The notes beneath the pieces were generated by a model. The model ran no database searches and was not told the DNA's origin. It saw nothing but the letters and a program-made list of their open reading frames with translations. The translations under genes and the position numbers were made by a program. Shown one piece after another: positions 17,744 to 27,226 of a stretch of DNA of 64,000 bases (position 1 is the stretch's first letter; each line of letters starts with the position of its first letter). Source of the DNA: Planomicrobium sp. YIM 101495 (GTDB taxonomy: Bacteria; Bacillota; Bacilli; Bacillales_A; Planococcaceae); assembly GCF_009707665.1 (NCBI RefSeq), contig NZ_WLZW01000001.1, positions 1,736,001 through 1,800,000 on the forward strand, in the 5' to 3' direction.

Positions 17744-18631
17744 ATGTACAACATTAAAGCAGTCTCCAAGCTTTTGGATATGCCGAAAGTGACCATCCGT
17801 TCTTGGGAAACCCGCTATAACGCCATTACCCCGGCCCGGACTGAGGCTGGACATCGACTGTATTCCGAACAGAATATAGAAGATTTGCAATGGCTGAAAA
17901 TTCAAGTCCAACAAAATGGCATGAAGATCAGCGAAGCTGTGCGCTTATTGCATGCTTCGAAACAAACAGCACAACAGATCCAGGAGGAGAGCAAAGTCGT
18001 TTTCGATTCCGAGCCATATAGCAGACAGTTACGGGAATTAATGGCTGCTGCTGCTGAGATGGACACTGAGCGCTTTAATTATTTGCTCGACTTGAATTTC
18101 TCCTTGTTCCATCATCAATCTGTCTTCTTCAATATTCTTGCACCATTCATGGTACAGGTCGGAGAAGAATGGGAGAACGGCAATTTCACGGTTGCTCATG
18201 AACACTTGGTCACTTCGATCATTCATCAGCGTTTCATGCAGTTTTTCCGACTCTTCCCGGTAAAAGAGGACTTACCGAAAGTGATGGCTTTCTGCCCGAG
18301 TGGTGAGCACCACGAACTCGGTCTGCTGATGTTTACACTGTTCCTGCGCGAGAACGGCTATGGCGTCTTGTATTTCGGGGTTGACACACCACTCGACGGA
18401 TTGCCGCAAGTCATCGGATCTCAAGAAATCGAGGTCGTCGCGATGTCCTACTCATCGAAAGAACGGAGAAAAGTCACGGAAGAGTATATGAAGACACTCG
18501 CTTCCCAGTGCCCAGATCTTCAATTCATCATCGGTGGCAACGGGGCTGACAGTTTTTCCAATCCTGGACCCGATCCGCAAAGATGGGGAGAATGGCTCGT
18601 GAAGTGGCAACAAGCCGTGAAAAAGGTTTAA
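17744..18631 (+). CDS. MerR-family regulator with cobalamin-binding domain (CarH/LitR-like)
   Basis: 295 residues: an N-terminal MerR winged helix (residues 1-70, VTIRSWETRYNAITPARTE), a four-helix cap domain (about 85-165), and a C-terminal B12-binding Rossmann domain (about 172-290). The cap has Trp143 followed after nine residues by Glu153-His154, the Wx9EH light-sensing signature of CarH. The B12 domain has Glu188-x-His190-x-x-Gly193, the lower-ligand motif. Characterised relatives bind adenosylcobalamin, repress carotenoid genes in the dark, and release DNA on illumination. No carotenoid gene is in the window, so targets here are unknown; its own promoter carries a matching palindrome. 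Confidence 0.87.
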   Translation: MYNIKAVSKLLDMPKVTIRSWETRYNAITPARTEAGHRLYSEQNIEDLQWLKIQVQQNGMKISEAVRLLHASKQTAQQIQEESKVVFDSEPYSRQLRELMAAAAEMDTERFNYLLDLNFSLFHHQSVFFNILAPFMVQVGEEWENGNFTVAHEHLVTSIIHQRFMQFFRLFPVKEDLPKVMAFCPSGEHHELGLLMFTLFLRENGYGVLYFGVDTPLDGLPQVIGSQEIEVVAMSYSSKERRKVTEEYMKTLASQCPDLQFIIGGNGADSFSNPGPDPQRWGEWLVKWQQAVKKV

Positions 18632-18660
18632 CCACTCGCCCCCAAATAATCGTCAAACGA

Positions 18661-18710
18661 AAAAGCTCGTCCGAAACTCCGTTCAACCGGCTTTCGGACG
18701 AGCTTTTTTT
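18661..18710. terminator. Bidirectional terminator
   Basis: 16-base complementary arms at 18661-18676 and 18692-18707, with A/T flanks, between the convergent B12-MerR and purine permease genes. Confidence 0.9.
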
Positions 18711-18731
18711 ATTTTTCTGCTTGGCGAACCA

Positions 18732-20033
18732 TCAGCCCACTGCATGGAACACGAAGTTCACGAAGAACAACGCTGAGATTACATACAGCACAGGTGTCAC
18801 TTCACGCCATTTGCCGATGGCGATCTTCAAAATCGGATACAAGATGAATCCGACAGCGATGCCGTCTGCAATGCTGTAAGTGAATGGAATCAGTGCAATG
18901 ATCAGGAGTGCCGGGAAGCTTTCGCTCATATCTTTCATATCGAGGTTCTTGATGTTCTGTACCATCAAGCCACCGATGATGATCAAGATCGGCGCAATCG
19001 CACTATCCGGAATGATTTTGATTGCCGGAATGAAGAACGCTGCTCCCAAGAACAACAGTCCTGTCGTCACTGCAGTCAGGCCGGTTCTACCTCCTGCTGC
19101 CATTCCCGCGGCACTTTCGACCGTCGCAACGGTCGGGCTCGTGCCGAACACACCGGACGTCATCGATGAAATCGACGTTGCCTGAAAAGCCCGTTTGAAC
19201 TTTTCCGGATGTCCGATGAACCCCACTTGACCGTGTACGAGACCGATGTTTTCAAACACCAGGACCATCGTCAGCGAGAAGACCGCCACCCAGAAGCCCA
19301 TCGTCAACAAGCCGCTGAAAGACAGTGCATTGAACACTGCGAATGCCTCTTCCAGCTTCATGCCTGCCCCCCTGTTCATGCCACTCGTGTCAATCAAGCC
19401 GAACAAGAACGCGACGCCGGTACCCGCAATGATTGTGATCAAGAAGTTCCCCGGAACGTTCCGGATGAACAGGATGATCGCGATGACGAACGTGATGACA
19501 GTCGCCAGAACAGTCGCTTCGCCGAGTGATCCGAGTGCCAGGATGGAGCTCGTTCCACGTTCGACGAGCCCGCCTTTTTCCAGCCCGATCAGCATAAGGA
19601 ACAAGCCGAGTCCGACAGAGATTGCTTCTTTCAGCGAATGCGGGACAGCTGCGCTCAAGATCTTCGCAAGCCGCGTAAATGCGACGATGGCAAAGATCAG
19701 GCCAGAGACGAAGACCACGGCAAGCGCTTCCTGCCATGACAAGCCCATCGATTGGACCATCGTGTAAGAGAACAATGCGTTGATGCCCATCCCCGGAACG
19801 AGCAGAATAGGTGCATTCCCCCAGAATCCCATGAGGAGACAACCGAACACAGAAGCCCCGATGGTCGCGACGATTGCGGCTTCTACAGGCATTCCTGCTT
19901 CAGACAAAATAAGTGAGTTGACGGCAACGATGTAGACGATCGTGAAAAAACCGATCACTCCTGCCATCATTTCACGTTTAACGGTTGTTTCATGTTGTTT
20001 TAGACCGAAAATCCGGTCCATCCAAATCATCAT
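18732..20033 (-). CDS. NCS2-family purine permease (AzgA/PbuG-type)
   Basis: 433-residue membrane protein of the AzgA branch that imports hypoxanthine, guanine or adenine by proton symport. Typical segments are GFFTIVYIVAVNSLIL (helix 1), LLVPGMGINALFSYT, and GTSPTVATVESAAGMAAGGRTG, which carries the substrate-site residues. The length is normal. ATG 20033 follows AGAAGG. A TTGACA promoter lies upstream, and I found no purine riboswitch in the short leader. Exact substrate (PbuG or PbuO-like) cannot be assigned. Confidence 0.9.
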   Translation of the reverse strand: MMIWMDRIFGLKQHETTVKREMMAGVIGFFTIVYIVAVNSLILSEAGMPVEAAIVATIGASVFGCLLMGFWGNAPILLVPGMGINALFSYTMVQSMGLSWQEALAVVFVSGLIFAIVAFTRLAKILSAAVPHSLKEAISVGLGLFLMLIGLEKGGLVERGTSSILALGSLGEATVLATVITFVIAIILFIRNVPGNFLITIIAGTGVAFLFGLIDTSGMNRGAGMKLEEAFAVFNALSFSGLLTMGFWVAVFSLTMVLVFENIGLVHGQVGFIGHPEKFKRAFQATSISSMTSGVFGTSPTVATVESAAGMAAGGRTGLTAVTTGLLFLGAAFFIPAIKIIPDSAIAPILIIIGGLMVQNIKNLDMKDMSESFPALLIIALIPFTYSIADGIAVGFILYPILKIAIGKWREVTPVLYVISALFFVNFVFHAVG

Positions 20034-20108
20034 TTACTCTACCTTCTATTTTAATTTGCCCTCTCCCTACCCGCTTTTCCCACTTTGCCAGTGGACAAGC
20101 CATTAGGA

Positions 20109-20137
20109 ATATTAGCCGAAAATAGGTCAGATGTCAA
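20109..20137 (-). promoter_or_regulatory. Sigma-A promoter of the purine permease gene
   Basis: Minus strand: TTGACA (20137-20132), 17-base spacer, TAATAT (20114-20109), leaving a leader of about 70 bases. Confidence 0.65.
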
Positions 20138-20184
20138 GAAACGGAATCTGCTGCATCCCATTCCTTCAACATGCGTTTTCCTTC

Positions 20185-20226
20185 AAAAAAAATGACCCGT
20201 CCGCCATTGTCATGACGAACGGGTCA
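20185..20226 (-). terminator. Terminator of the nupC-like gene
   Basis: Eight-base arms 20193-20200 and 20219-20226, then T8 on the minus strand. Confidence 0.85.
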
Positions 20227-20238
20227 AGCATCTTTCGA

Positions 20239-21450
20239 TTAAATGAACATCCCTGCGATTGCCGCACTCAGTAATGACGCAAGCATCCCTCCGGCTACTG
20301 CGCGAATACCAAGACGGGCAATATCCGGACGGCGTTTCGGTGCCATTGCACCAAGTCCACCAAGCAGGATTGCAAGTGAGCTTAAGTTTGCGAAACCACA
20401 AAGCGCAAAACTGACGATGATGACAGTTTTCGGTGACAAATTCGGGATTTCAGGAGCGAAAGCTGTGTAAGCGACAAACTCATTCAAGACAAGCTTCTGT
20501 CCGATGAAGCTGCCAGCTTGTACCGCTTCAGCCCACGGTACACCAATCGCCCAAGCGAGTGGTGCAAAAATGAATCCGAGGATTCCTTGGATCGTCACGC
20601 CTTCGAAACCGAACCAGCCGCTGATTCCGCCAAGAGCGCCGTTCAACAGCGCGATAAGCGCGATAAAGGCAAGAAGCATTGCCCCGACGTTCAATGCAAG
20701 CTGCAAGCCATCAGAAGCGCCTCGAGCTGCTGCATCGACAACGTTGACCGCCTGATCGTCTTTTTCCATGACGAATTCGCGTTCTACCACTTCTTCCGTC
20801 TCCGGCATCATGATTTTCGCCATGATCAAACCTGCTGGTGCGGCCATGAAGCTTGCTGCAATCAAGTACTCAAGCGGTACGCCAAGAAGCGCATATCCAG
20901 CAAGTGTCGAACCTGCGACTGAAGCAAGCCCTCCCGTCATGACTGCAAACAGCTCAGAGCGCGTCATGCCGTTGATGAACGGACGGATGACAAGCGGTGC
21001 TTCCGTCTGGCCGACGAAAATGTTCGCAGCAGCAGAAACGGACTCCGCTTTACTCGTTCCGAGAAGTTTCGAAAGAGCGCCCCCCAGTAATTTGATGAAC
21101 CATTGCATAATTCCAAGATAGTAAAGAACTGCGATTAAAGATGAGAAGAAAATGATGATCGTCAATACTTGGAATGCAAAGACGAAACCGAATCCTTCCG
21201 TATCAGCTGCAGGACCGAATACGAATGCGATCCCCTCGCCAGCGAAATCGATTACATTTTGAACCTTTCCCGAAACCCAAAGCAATACTTCGCGCCCCGT
21301 CTCCCATTTCAGTACAATAAACGCAAAACTCACTTGAATAGCCAAGCCTACGAAAATCGTCCGTGGATTGATGGATTTTTTAGCTCCGGAGAGTAAGAAA
21401 GCGATTCCAAGAACGACTGTGATTCCTAACAAGCCCCATAAAAAGTTCAC
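20239..21450 (-). CDS. nupC: NupC-family nucleoside:cation symporter
   Basis: Concentrative nucleoside transporter (CNT family), 403 residues. The C-terminal half holds the family motifs [28 protein letters not shown] and [12 protein letters not shown], which line the nucleoside and sodium/proton sites. I start at GTG 21450, preceded by GAGGTGA at correct spacing; upstream in-frame codons add an unconserved leader. It brings pyrimidine or purine nucleosides into the cell. It is followed (minus strand) by its terminator and then by the purine-base permease, a nucleobase/nucleoside salvage pairing. Confidence 0.92.
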   Translation of the reverse strand: MNFLWGLLGITVVLGIAFLLSGAKKSINPRTIFVGLAIQVSFAFIVLKWETGREVLLWVSGKVQNVIDFAGEGIAFVFGPAADTEGFGFVFAFQVLTIIIFFSSLIAVLYYLGIMQWFIKLLGGALSKLLGTSKAESVSAAANIFVGQTEAPLVIRPFINGMTRSELFAVMTGGLASVAGSTLAGYALLGVPLEYLIAASFMAAPAGLIMAKIMMPETEEVVEREFVMEKDDQAVNVVDAAARGASDGLQLALNVGAMLLAFIALIALLNGALGGISGWFGFEGVTIQGILGFIFAPLAWAIGVPWAEAVQAGSFIGQKLVLNEFVAYTAFAPEIPNLSPKTVIIVSFALCGFANLSSLAILLGGLGAMAPKRRPDIARLGIRAVAGGMLASLLSAAIAGMFI

Positions 21451-21707
21451 TACTTCACCTCGTCGAATGTTTTTAAAATTCCGCCAAAATACTATATCAA
21501 CATAAATTAAAGTCATCTGTCGTCAGACATCTTATCAAATTCAAGAGTTGCTGTAAATGATAAATACTCAAATTATTACACAAAACCATAAGTTGTAAAA
21601 CTCTTAATTTTCATTTTCCTGAAATAACTCCACTTCTTCCGTTTCCTCTATAGCCCTCGAAAGTCTCCTGCTCCACTCTCTACGACAATACCCCGCTGGA
21701 AGAGAAG
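21451..21707. other. Intergenic region, no gene seen
   Basis: About 260 AT-rich bases between the divergent-side start of nupC and the RND terminator. It should contain the nupC promoter. I see no convincing ORF, RNA gene or riboswitch. Confidence 0.5.
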
Positions 21708-21739
21708 AAAACGCACCGCGTTAAGACGCGGTGCGTTTT
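21708..21739 (-). terminator. RND exporter terminator
   Basis: 13-base perfect arms 21708-21720 and 21727-21739 with A/T flanks. Confidence 0.9.
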
Positions 21740-21741
21740 AC

Positions 21742-24700
21742 TTATGCTTTCAGTTCCTTACGATGACGGATCCGGTAAAAGACCAAGTACAGTGCCGGTA
21801 CCATCAGAAGCGTAAAGAAGCTCGAGAATGCAAGACCCGCGATGATTGTGATGGCAAGTGCTTCGAAAAGCGGATCGCCCGTCACCGCTACTGGGATCAA
21901 TGCCACGATCGTCGTGATCGATGTCAAGATGATTGGCTTCAACCGTGCGTAGCCCGATTCGATGATTGCTTCTTTAATATCGAAGCCACCACTGATACGG
22001 CGTGCCTCGACAAAGTCGATCAAGACCACTGCGTTCCGCACAACAATCCCTGTCAGCGATACGATTCCCATGACGCCGAGGAAGCTGAGAGGTGTCTGTG
22101 TCAGGAACAGTCCGAGAATGGCTCCTGAAATTCCGAGATACACCGCAAGCAATACCAAGAATGGCAAGCTGAACGAGCGGAACTGGAAGGCGATGACTAA
22201 ATACACAAGCAAGATGACGATGGCAAACAAAATACCGATTTCCGTGAAGAATTCTTGCTGATCAGAGTTCTCGCCCCCGACCGACAGCTCCGTTCCTTCC
22301 GGTAGATCTTTGCGCTCTTCTTCTACAACCTCAAGCACCTTCGCTTCGAAGTCTTCAATTTCTCCGAATGCTCTGAGTGTGATGGCCCGATCGCCTTCCA
22401 AGTGAGGCATTTGTGCGATCGTTGTCGTTTCTTCCGCCGTCAGCAATTCATCAAGTCCGATGAATTGTGGCATTTGAGGGCCGGCTTCCGCTGGTGGTCC
22501 GTCCGCAGCTCCTTGTTCTGCAGCTGCCGGCAACTGGAAGTCGGACAAATCGATGTCCTGCCCTTGTTCGATGCCAGATTGCTTCAAGACGACCTGGTAA
22601 GGGTCCTGTCCTTCATATAGGCGGTAAAGCGGCAAGCCTTGCGTCAGCAACTGCAGCTGGCCCGTCACTGTACTCAATGCGATGCCATTGTCCTCCAGCG
22701 CTTCCCTATCCGGTACATACTCAAGTGTCGGAATCGGTTCGCCGAGGTTATCGGTGACGACATCCGCTTCTACATCAAGCAGACGTTCCTGCAGACGGTC
22801 GCGCATCGCAGTCAAATCTTCGATGCTGTCACCTGTGATCGTCACCGTAACAGGTGCTCCGGTCGGTGGTCCTTGGACGATCGTTTCAAGGAAAATCTCT
22901 GCTTCCGGATAGCGTTCTCGGAGCTCCGGCTGCCATTTGGCGATAAAGTCTGCAGCGCTGATTTTTTCTTGATCGATTCGGAATACCGCTTGTGCCGTAT
23001 TGGCACCGGTATTATCCATCGAGGAAGCGAATAATCCAGGCAGTCCATCTCCTGTAAAGCCGGCTGTTTCATAAACTCTTGGTTCTTCAGCAACGAGTTC
23101 TGCCGTCAGTTCTTCCAAGAAAAAAGTCGTTTCTTCGATGGTCGTCCCTTCTGCCAAGCGGACGTTCATCGTCACTTCTTCCCGCTCAGCCGCAGGGAAG
23201 AATTCAAACGGTGTAAAGAAAGCAAGAGCAAGCAGTGCAGTCGAAAGAAACAAACCGCCGATTCCGACGACAAGCGGCCGTTTCAACACTTTCGGCAATA
23301 GCTTCTTCGAATAGAACAACGCCAATTTCTCAAGCGGCTTCCCTAAGAAGCCTGGTGTGTCCGAGATTTTCTTGTTCGGGTTTCGGTTTGTTTTCAGGAA
23401 TTGCATCATCGGCACCAGTATCAATGACAGTACGGTCGATGCGATGATCGTCGTGATCAAAATGCTCGGCAATGCTTTGATGAACGCTCCGTTCCCCCCT
23501 GATAGGAATAACAGCGGCGAGAATGTCACAACAATCGCAAGCGTCGACGAAATGATTGACGGGTACACTTCACGTACACCGTTGATGGCACCGAGCTTTG
23601 CTGAATCCCCTAATTTATAGCGGCGCTGAATGTTGTCGTTGACGACGATGCTGTCATCGACAAGAATCCCGATTGCGATGATTAGGCCGATGACGGAAAT
23701 CTGGTTCAAGTCCACTCCCATGAACGGAATCGGAATCAACCCGATGAAGATGGAAGCAATGACTGTCAATGCGACTGCAAGTGCTCCGTATAGCGTCAAA
23801 CCAGCTGTCGTGACGACGAGTACCACAATGATCGCAATCAATAACGATACGTAAAGGCTTGTGAAAATTTCATTTACGTTCGCTGCTTGTGATTCGTACA
23901 GTTTTGATTCGATACCGGAAGGCAAGCCGTCATTGAAACGATCCATCACAGCCATGACGTCTTCATCGACTCCTGGCACGTCTTCCCCTGTTTTCAAGAA
24001 GACCGTATAGGAGATGGCCTGCTGTCCTTCATATGTAACGATGTCTACTGTTTCTTCATCCACTTTTTCAATCGTGGCGACCTCTTCCAAAGGAATTGCT
24101 GCAGTTCCTACTTGCAGCTGGCGCAATTTCTCGATGCCCTCTTCCTGCTGTACCGTGAGGGTTATCAATTCATTGCCATTGTCATGTGTGCCAAGAGACA
24201 ACGGCTGGTTTGCCTGCTGAAGGGATTCGATCACTTCAAAAGGCTGCATGCGGTTCTCAGCTAGCGCTTCACTGTCGAGCTCGACAAGAATCTGCTGCGT
24301 ACTGAGTCCTTTGATCTCCGTACCGGCTACACCTGATACACCTTCCACTTCCTTAGACAGCTCAGTGAAAGCATCTTCCATATTCGCCAGCTCTTCTTCA
24401 TCTCCGTAATACATGAAAGAAACAAGAGGCGAAGTCAAATTGATTTTCTCGATGGATGTTCCTTGTGTCTGGTCCGGGAAATTCCTTGCAGCTTGTTGGA
24501 CAGGCTGCTGCATGGAACTGACGGCTTCATCCAGGTCGACTCCATCTTCGATTTCCAATGTGATGATCGACGCGGAATTCGCGGAAACCGACTGCATAGA
24601 AACAATGCCGTCGACGCTGCCTAGCGCTTGTTCGATCGGTGTGGTAATGGATGTTTCAACTTCTTCAGGCCCTGCACCCGGGACGATGGTAGAAACCAGC

Positions 24701-24825
24701 ACCAAGTTCGGTGGTGTTTCCGGAATCTCCCGCTGTGGCAATGTCAAAAATACGAATACACCTACTAATGATAGTACTATGAATAGAAATAAAAATAATT
24801 TGCTTCGATCCAATATATAACTCAT
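21742..24825 (-). CDS. RND-family efflux permease (AcrB/SwrC-like)
   Basis: 1027-residue proton-driven exporter with the RND plan of 12 helices and two large extracytoplasmic loops. The first helix is followed by LPQREIPETPPNLVLVSTIVPG (porter start). TM4 carries GILVDDSIVVNDNIQRRYKLG with the paired aspartates of the proton relay, and TM10 has the matching LTGIVVRNAVVLIDF. The proline/alanine/glutamate-rich insert near residues 770-790 is unusual. In Bacillus the closest functional relative is SwrC/YerP (surfactin and drug resistance). AGGGGAG precedes ATG 24825. No adaptor gene is adjacent, which is usual for Gram-positive RND genes. Confidence 0.92.
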   Translation of the reverse strand: MSYILDRSKLFLFLFIVLSLVGVFVFLTLPQREIPETPPNLVLVSTIVPGAGPEEVETSITTPIEQALGSVDGIVSMQSVSANSASIITLEIEDGVDLDEAVSSMQQPVQQAARNFPDQTQGTSIEKINLTSPLVSFMYYGDEEELANMEDAFTELSKEVEGVSGVAGTEIKGLSTQQILVELDSEALAENRMQPFEVIESLQQANQPLSLGTHDNGNELITLTVQQEEGIEKLRQLQVGTAAIPLEEVATIEKVDEETVDIVTYEGQQAISYTVFLKTGEDVPGVDEDVMAVMDRFNDGLPSGIESKLYESQAANVNEIFTSLYVSLLIAIIVVLVVTTAGLTLYGALAVALTVIASIFIGLIPIPFMGVDLNQISVIGLIIAIGILVDDSIVVNDNIQRRYKLGDSAKLGAINGVREVYPSIISSTLAIVVTFSPLLFLSGGNGAFIKALPSILITTIIASTVLSLILVPMMQFLKTNRNPNKKISDTPGFLGKPLEKLALFYSKKLLPKVLKRPLVVGIGGLFLSTALLALAFFTPFEFFPAAEREEVTMNVRLAEGTTIEETTFFLEELTAELVAEEPRVYETAGFTGDGLPGLFASSMDNTGANTAQAVFRIDQEKISAADFIAKWQPELRERYPEAEIFLETIVQGPPTGAPVTVTITGDSIEDLTAMRDRLQERLLDVEADVVTDNLGEPIPTLEYVPDREALEDNGIALSTVTGQLQLLTQGLPLYRLYEGQDPYQVVLKQSGIEQGQDIDLSDFQLPAAAEQGAADGPPAEAGPQMPQFIGLDELLTAEETTTIAQMPHLEGDRAITLRAFGEIEDFEAKVLEVVEEERKDLPEGTELSVGGENSDQQEFFTEIGILFAIVILLVYLVIAFQFRSFSLPFLVLLAVYLGISGAILGLFLTQTPLSFLGVMGIVSLTGIVVRNAVVLIDFVEARRISGGFDIKEAIIESGYARLKPIILTSITTIVALIPVAVTGDPLFEALAITIIAGLAFSSFFTLLMVPALYLVFYRIRHRKELKA

Positions 24826-24842
24826 GGCTCATTCTCCCCTAC

Positions 24843-24872
24843 GTTTTGTATAAGTATTGTATAACTTATATT
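24843..24872 (-). promoter_or_regulatory. Operator-like 11-base direct repeats before the RND gene
   Basis: TTGTATAA occurs twice at an 11-base period (about 24847-24865 on the plus strand), so the minus strand has two TTATACAA copies in phase just upstream of the start codon, followed by TTATA. This resembles tandem half-sites of CarH/MerR-type or other repressors and shares the TTATACA core with the palindrome before the B12-MerR gene. Confidence 0.45.
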
Positions 24873-24924
24873 TTTATTTAGCCAGCTTTACGTCTTTCTA
24901 AACAAAATTTTTTTGAAAAACATG

Positions 24925-24956
24925 AAAAAACCGCTTCAGGATAGACTGAAGCAGTA
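24925..24956 (-). terminator. Terminator after the small membrane protein gene
   Basis: GCTTCAG/CTGAAGC stem (arms within 24931-24954) with T6 following on the minus strand. Confidence 0.8.
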
Positions 24957-24959
24957 CAT

Positions 24960-25193
24960 TCAAAGCTTGATCGTATTCCGATGTTTCATGATGAAGGCAC
25001 TGGCAAAGATGAGAAGCGGCACGGCAATGCAGAGCCGAAACCAAAGATTGCTGCCGCCTAAATAGATTGCCAACATCGGTGGGATCATCGCTGCACCGCT
25101 CCAGAAGAGCAGCTTCCATGCCTGTGTTAAAAGGCCCGTCACGAAAAGGACGAGAGAAATGCCTCCAAGGAAAACCAATATCGTTCCAAACAT
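24960..25193 (-). CDS. Small two- or three-helix membrane protein, unknown function
   Basis: 77-residue hydrophobic protein with helices at about 3-22, 26-45 and 50-68 and a basic tail (MKHRNTIKL). I choose ATG 25193 because the AGGGAGG site at 25203-25209 is nine bases away; the ATG at 25199 is only three bases from it. It has its own terminator and an upstream region with GTATAC repeats. No family recognised. Confidence 0.65.
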   Translation of the reverse strand: MFGTILVFLGGISLVLFVTGLLTQAWKLLFWSGAAMIPPMLAIYLGGSNLWFRLCIAVPLLIFASAFIMKHRNTIKL

Positions 25194-25247
25194 ATCCATG
25201 CGCCTCCCTAATCATTCACAGCATTCTCTTCTCCCTACATTTTAACG

Positions 25248-25274
25248 TGTATACGTTGTATACCCGTTATACAG
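25248..25274 (-). promoter_or_regulatory. GTATAC repeat cluster, operator-like
   Basis: The plus strand shows GTATAC twice separated by GTT, then a TTATAC copy, within about 27 bases. GTATAC is self-complementary, so the unit is palindromic. It lies 55-80 bases upstream of the small membrane protein start. It looks like a repressor site of the TetR or MerR kind, but the regulator is unknown. Confidence 0.4.
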
Positions 25275-25298
25275 CGGAAGCAACACATGAAAGTAAAA

Positions 25299-25324
25299 AA
25301 AGAATGCCCGCTAAGACATTCTTT
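25299..25324 (-). terminator. Terminator of the TraB-family gene
   Basis: Eight-base arms AAAGAATG/CATTCTTT around a ten-base loop, with T-run on the minus strand. Confidence 0.8.
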
Positions 25325-25335
25325 CATTCGATCGA

Positions 25336-26502
25336 TTATAAGTTCTGGAAGAAGGTCCTTACGACGTCCGCCCCTCCGATGAGCGTGCCGATCGAGCTGC
25401 CGATATTCGTCAGCACGATGACTAAGAGAACACGCGTCACTTTGTTATCCCAAAAGCCTTTGACTGTAAAGACATCCTTTGACAGCGTCTCGAAGTCTCC
25501 AACATTCGGCCGGCGAATCCAAGCTTGCACAAGACCTGAGAACCAGCCAGCAGCGATGAGTGGATTCAATGACGTGAAAGGTGCGACGACAAAGGCGGTG
25601 ATGATGGCAAGCGGATGACCGAACGCCAGGGCAGCACCAACAGCCGACAATCCACTGTTCCAAATGATCCAGCTGAAAGTCTGATCCCAGCCGGCAGACG
25701 GGTTGTTGATGAAGGTGTATGCAATGATCCCGAGAATAAGGAGTGGAATCGCCCAGCCGATGATTTTCGGCCATGGTGATTTCGGTGGAACTTCCGATAG
25801 CGCTTCCAGGTCATGGTTGCGGTGAATCTCTTCTGTAATGCCAGGCACGTGCGCCGCTCCAAGAACGGCAACAACTTTATTGCCGGGAGCCTCTTTGATT
25901 TTTTGGGACAAATATTGGTCCCGTTCATCAATCAGCGGCTTCTTCAGACGCGGGAATGATTCGGTGAAGTCGTTCAAGACAGCATTCAGCGTATCTTTCG
26001 ACTTCATTTTCTCCAACTCTTCTTCTGTTACGGTCTCTTTGCTGAAAATACTATAGAAGACAGACGTCAGCAATTGCGCCTTGCCCATCAGCCCGAGGTT
26101 GCCCCAGATCCGGGAAAACGTCGTCTGGATGTTGCGGTCAGCAAGGACAAGCTCAGCGCCGGCTTCTTTCGCAGATTCGATTCCTTGGATCATTTCCTGA
26201 CCCGGCTTGATATCGAACTGGTCTGCCAGACGGTTCTGGAAGGACGAAATCGCCAAGTTCATCAAAAGCAGGCTCGCTTTTTTCTCTTTGATCAATTTGA
26301 AAATGTCCATCTCTTTCCACTTGGATTTCTCCATGATGGACTGATAGCGCTGTGCGTCAAGCTCGATACAGACGGAGTCCGGCTGTTCCGCTTCGATCAC
26401 TTCTTTTACTTGTTCCGCACTTTGGCGGGAGACATGCGCTGTGCCGATGAGGATGATTTCCCGCTCACCAAGCTGCAGGCGTGTGATATTTTCTTCTTGC
26501 AT
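25336..26502 (-). CDS. TraB/GumN-family protein with C-terminal membrane domain
   Basis: 388 residues. The N-terminal domain (1-235) has the TraB motifs GTAHVS at residues 20-25, VCIELDAQRYQ and, at its end, VAVLGAAHVPGI; the paired GxxHV motifs are typical of this Tiki/EreA-related superfamily and may form a metal site. The C-terminal part has four to five membrane helices. The Enterococcus TraB protein shuts down pheromone export, but the chromosomal Bacillus role is not known; metallo-protease activity is inferred from distant Tiki homology. Normal length, monocistronic. Confidence 0.85.
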   Translation of the reverse strand: MQEENITRLQLGEREIILIGTAHVSRQSAEQVKEVIEAEQPDSVCIELDAQRYQSIMEKSKWKEMDIFKLIKEKKASLLLMNLAISSFQNRLADQFDIKPGQEMIQGIESAKEAGAELVLADRNIQTTFSRIWGNLGLMGKAQLLTSVFYSIFSKETVTEEELEKMKSKDTLNAVLNDFTESFPRLKKPLIDERDQYLSQKIKEAPGNKVVAVLGAAHVPGITEEIHRNHDLEALSEVPPKSPWPKIIGWAIPLLILGIIAYTFINNPSAGWDQTFSWIIWNSGLSAVGAALAFGHPLAIITAFVVAPFTSLNPLIAAGWFSGLVQAWIRRPNVGDFETLSKDVFTVKGFWDNKVTRVLLVIVLTNIGSSIGTLIGGADVVRTFFQNL

Positions 26503-26602
26503 AATGGTCTTCCTTCGCGAATTAAATTTCTTTCCACCAAATCATGAAAAGACTGTCTACTCATAATAATGAATCACATCACTTAAAATAGCAATCATCA
26601 AG

Positions 26603-27208
26603 TCAGCCGAATGTATAGATGACAAAGCGCTCATGCGGATTTTGCCGAATGCCTGGCGATACGACTTCCTGCTCCAATTCGAAGACCGTCCGATTTTCTA
26701 GAAAATCGATGTAATGGACGGACGGATAAAACAAGATCACGTGCATCCGCCGGGGTTCCTTCTCATAGGAAGCAAGGATGTTCCCGACCACTTTCATGAA
26801 CAGCTCCGCAGAAAACGGATTAAAGAAGTAGAAGCAATCATCGCTCGGCTGGATGGTGTAATTTTCCGCGAGACAATGCTCGAAATGGATCATATGTCCG
26901 GCCTTCCGATGCTTTTGCTGGAATCTTTCCAAGTTGGTCAGTGCTTCCGCATAATATGTCTCGTTCATCTCGACACCTGTCGCCCGGCAGCCGAAACGGT
27001 CGAACGCAGCGAAGTTCAAACGGCCTTTGCCACAGCCGAAATCGACAATCCCTGTGTCTTTCGAAAATGGATGTGCTTCGAATAGTAGATCGAGCAGTGC
27101 ATAAGGTGTTGCTTCATAGCGGTGGTGATGGAACGACTTCGGGAATCCGACCTGCTCTTTCGCCGTCTCGATTCCGAGTTCTCCATCGCGCTTCTGGTCT
27201 TCCATCAT
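26603..27208 (-). CDS. Class I SAM-dependent methyltransferase
   Basis: 201 residues with SAM-binding motif I IVDFGCGKGRLNF near residue 54, acidic loop VEMNE, and a motif DDCFYFFNPF at the position of motif IV. The N-terminal HHHRYEATPYALLDLLF segment is characteristic of a small group of Bacillales methyltransferases of unknown substrate. Monocistronic and divergent from the next small gene. Function beyond methyl transfer cannot be predicted. Confidence 0.8.
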   Translation of the reverse strand: MMEDQKRDGELGIETAKEQVGFPKSFHHHRYEATPYALLDLLFEAHPFSKDTGIVDFGCGKGRLNFAAFDRFGCRATGVEMNETYYAEALTNLERFQQKHRKAGHMIHFEHCLAENYTIQPSDDCFYFFNPFSAELFMKVVGNILASYEKEPRRMHVILFYPSVHYIDFLENRTVFELEQEVVSPGIRQNPHERFVIYTFG

Positions 27209-27226
27209 GCCACGTCCTTTCTTTAG

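Noticed and set aside
20034-20160. Purine riboswitch before the NCS2 permease
   Set aside because: The leader is only about 70 bases and shows no three-way-junction pattern or conserved loop sequences.
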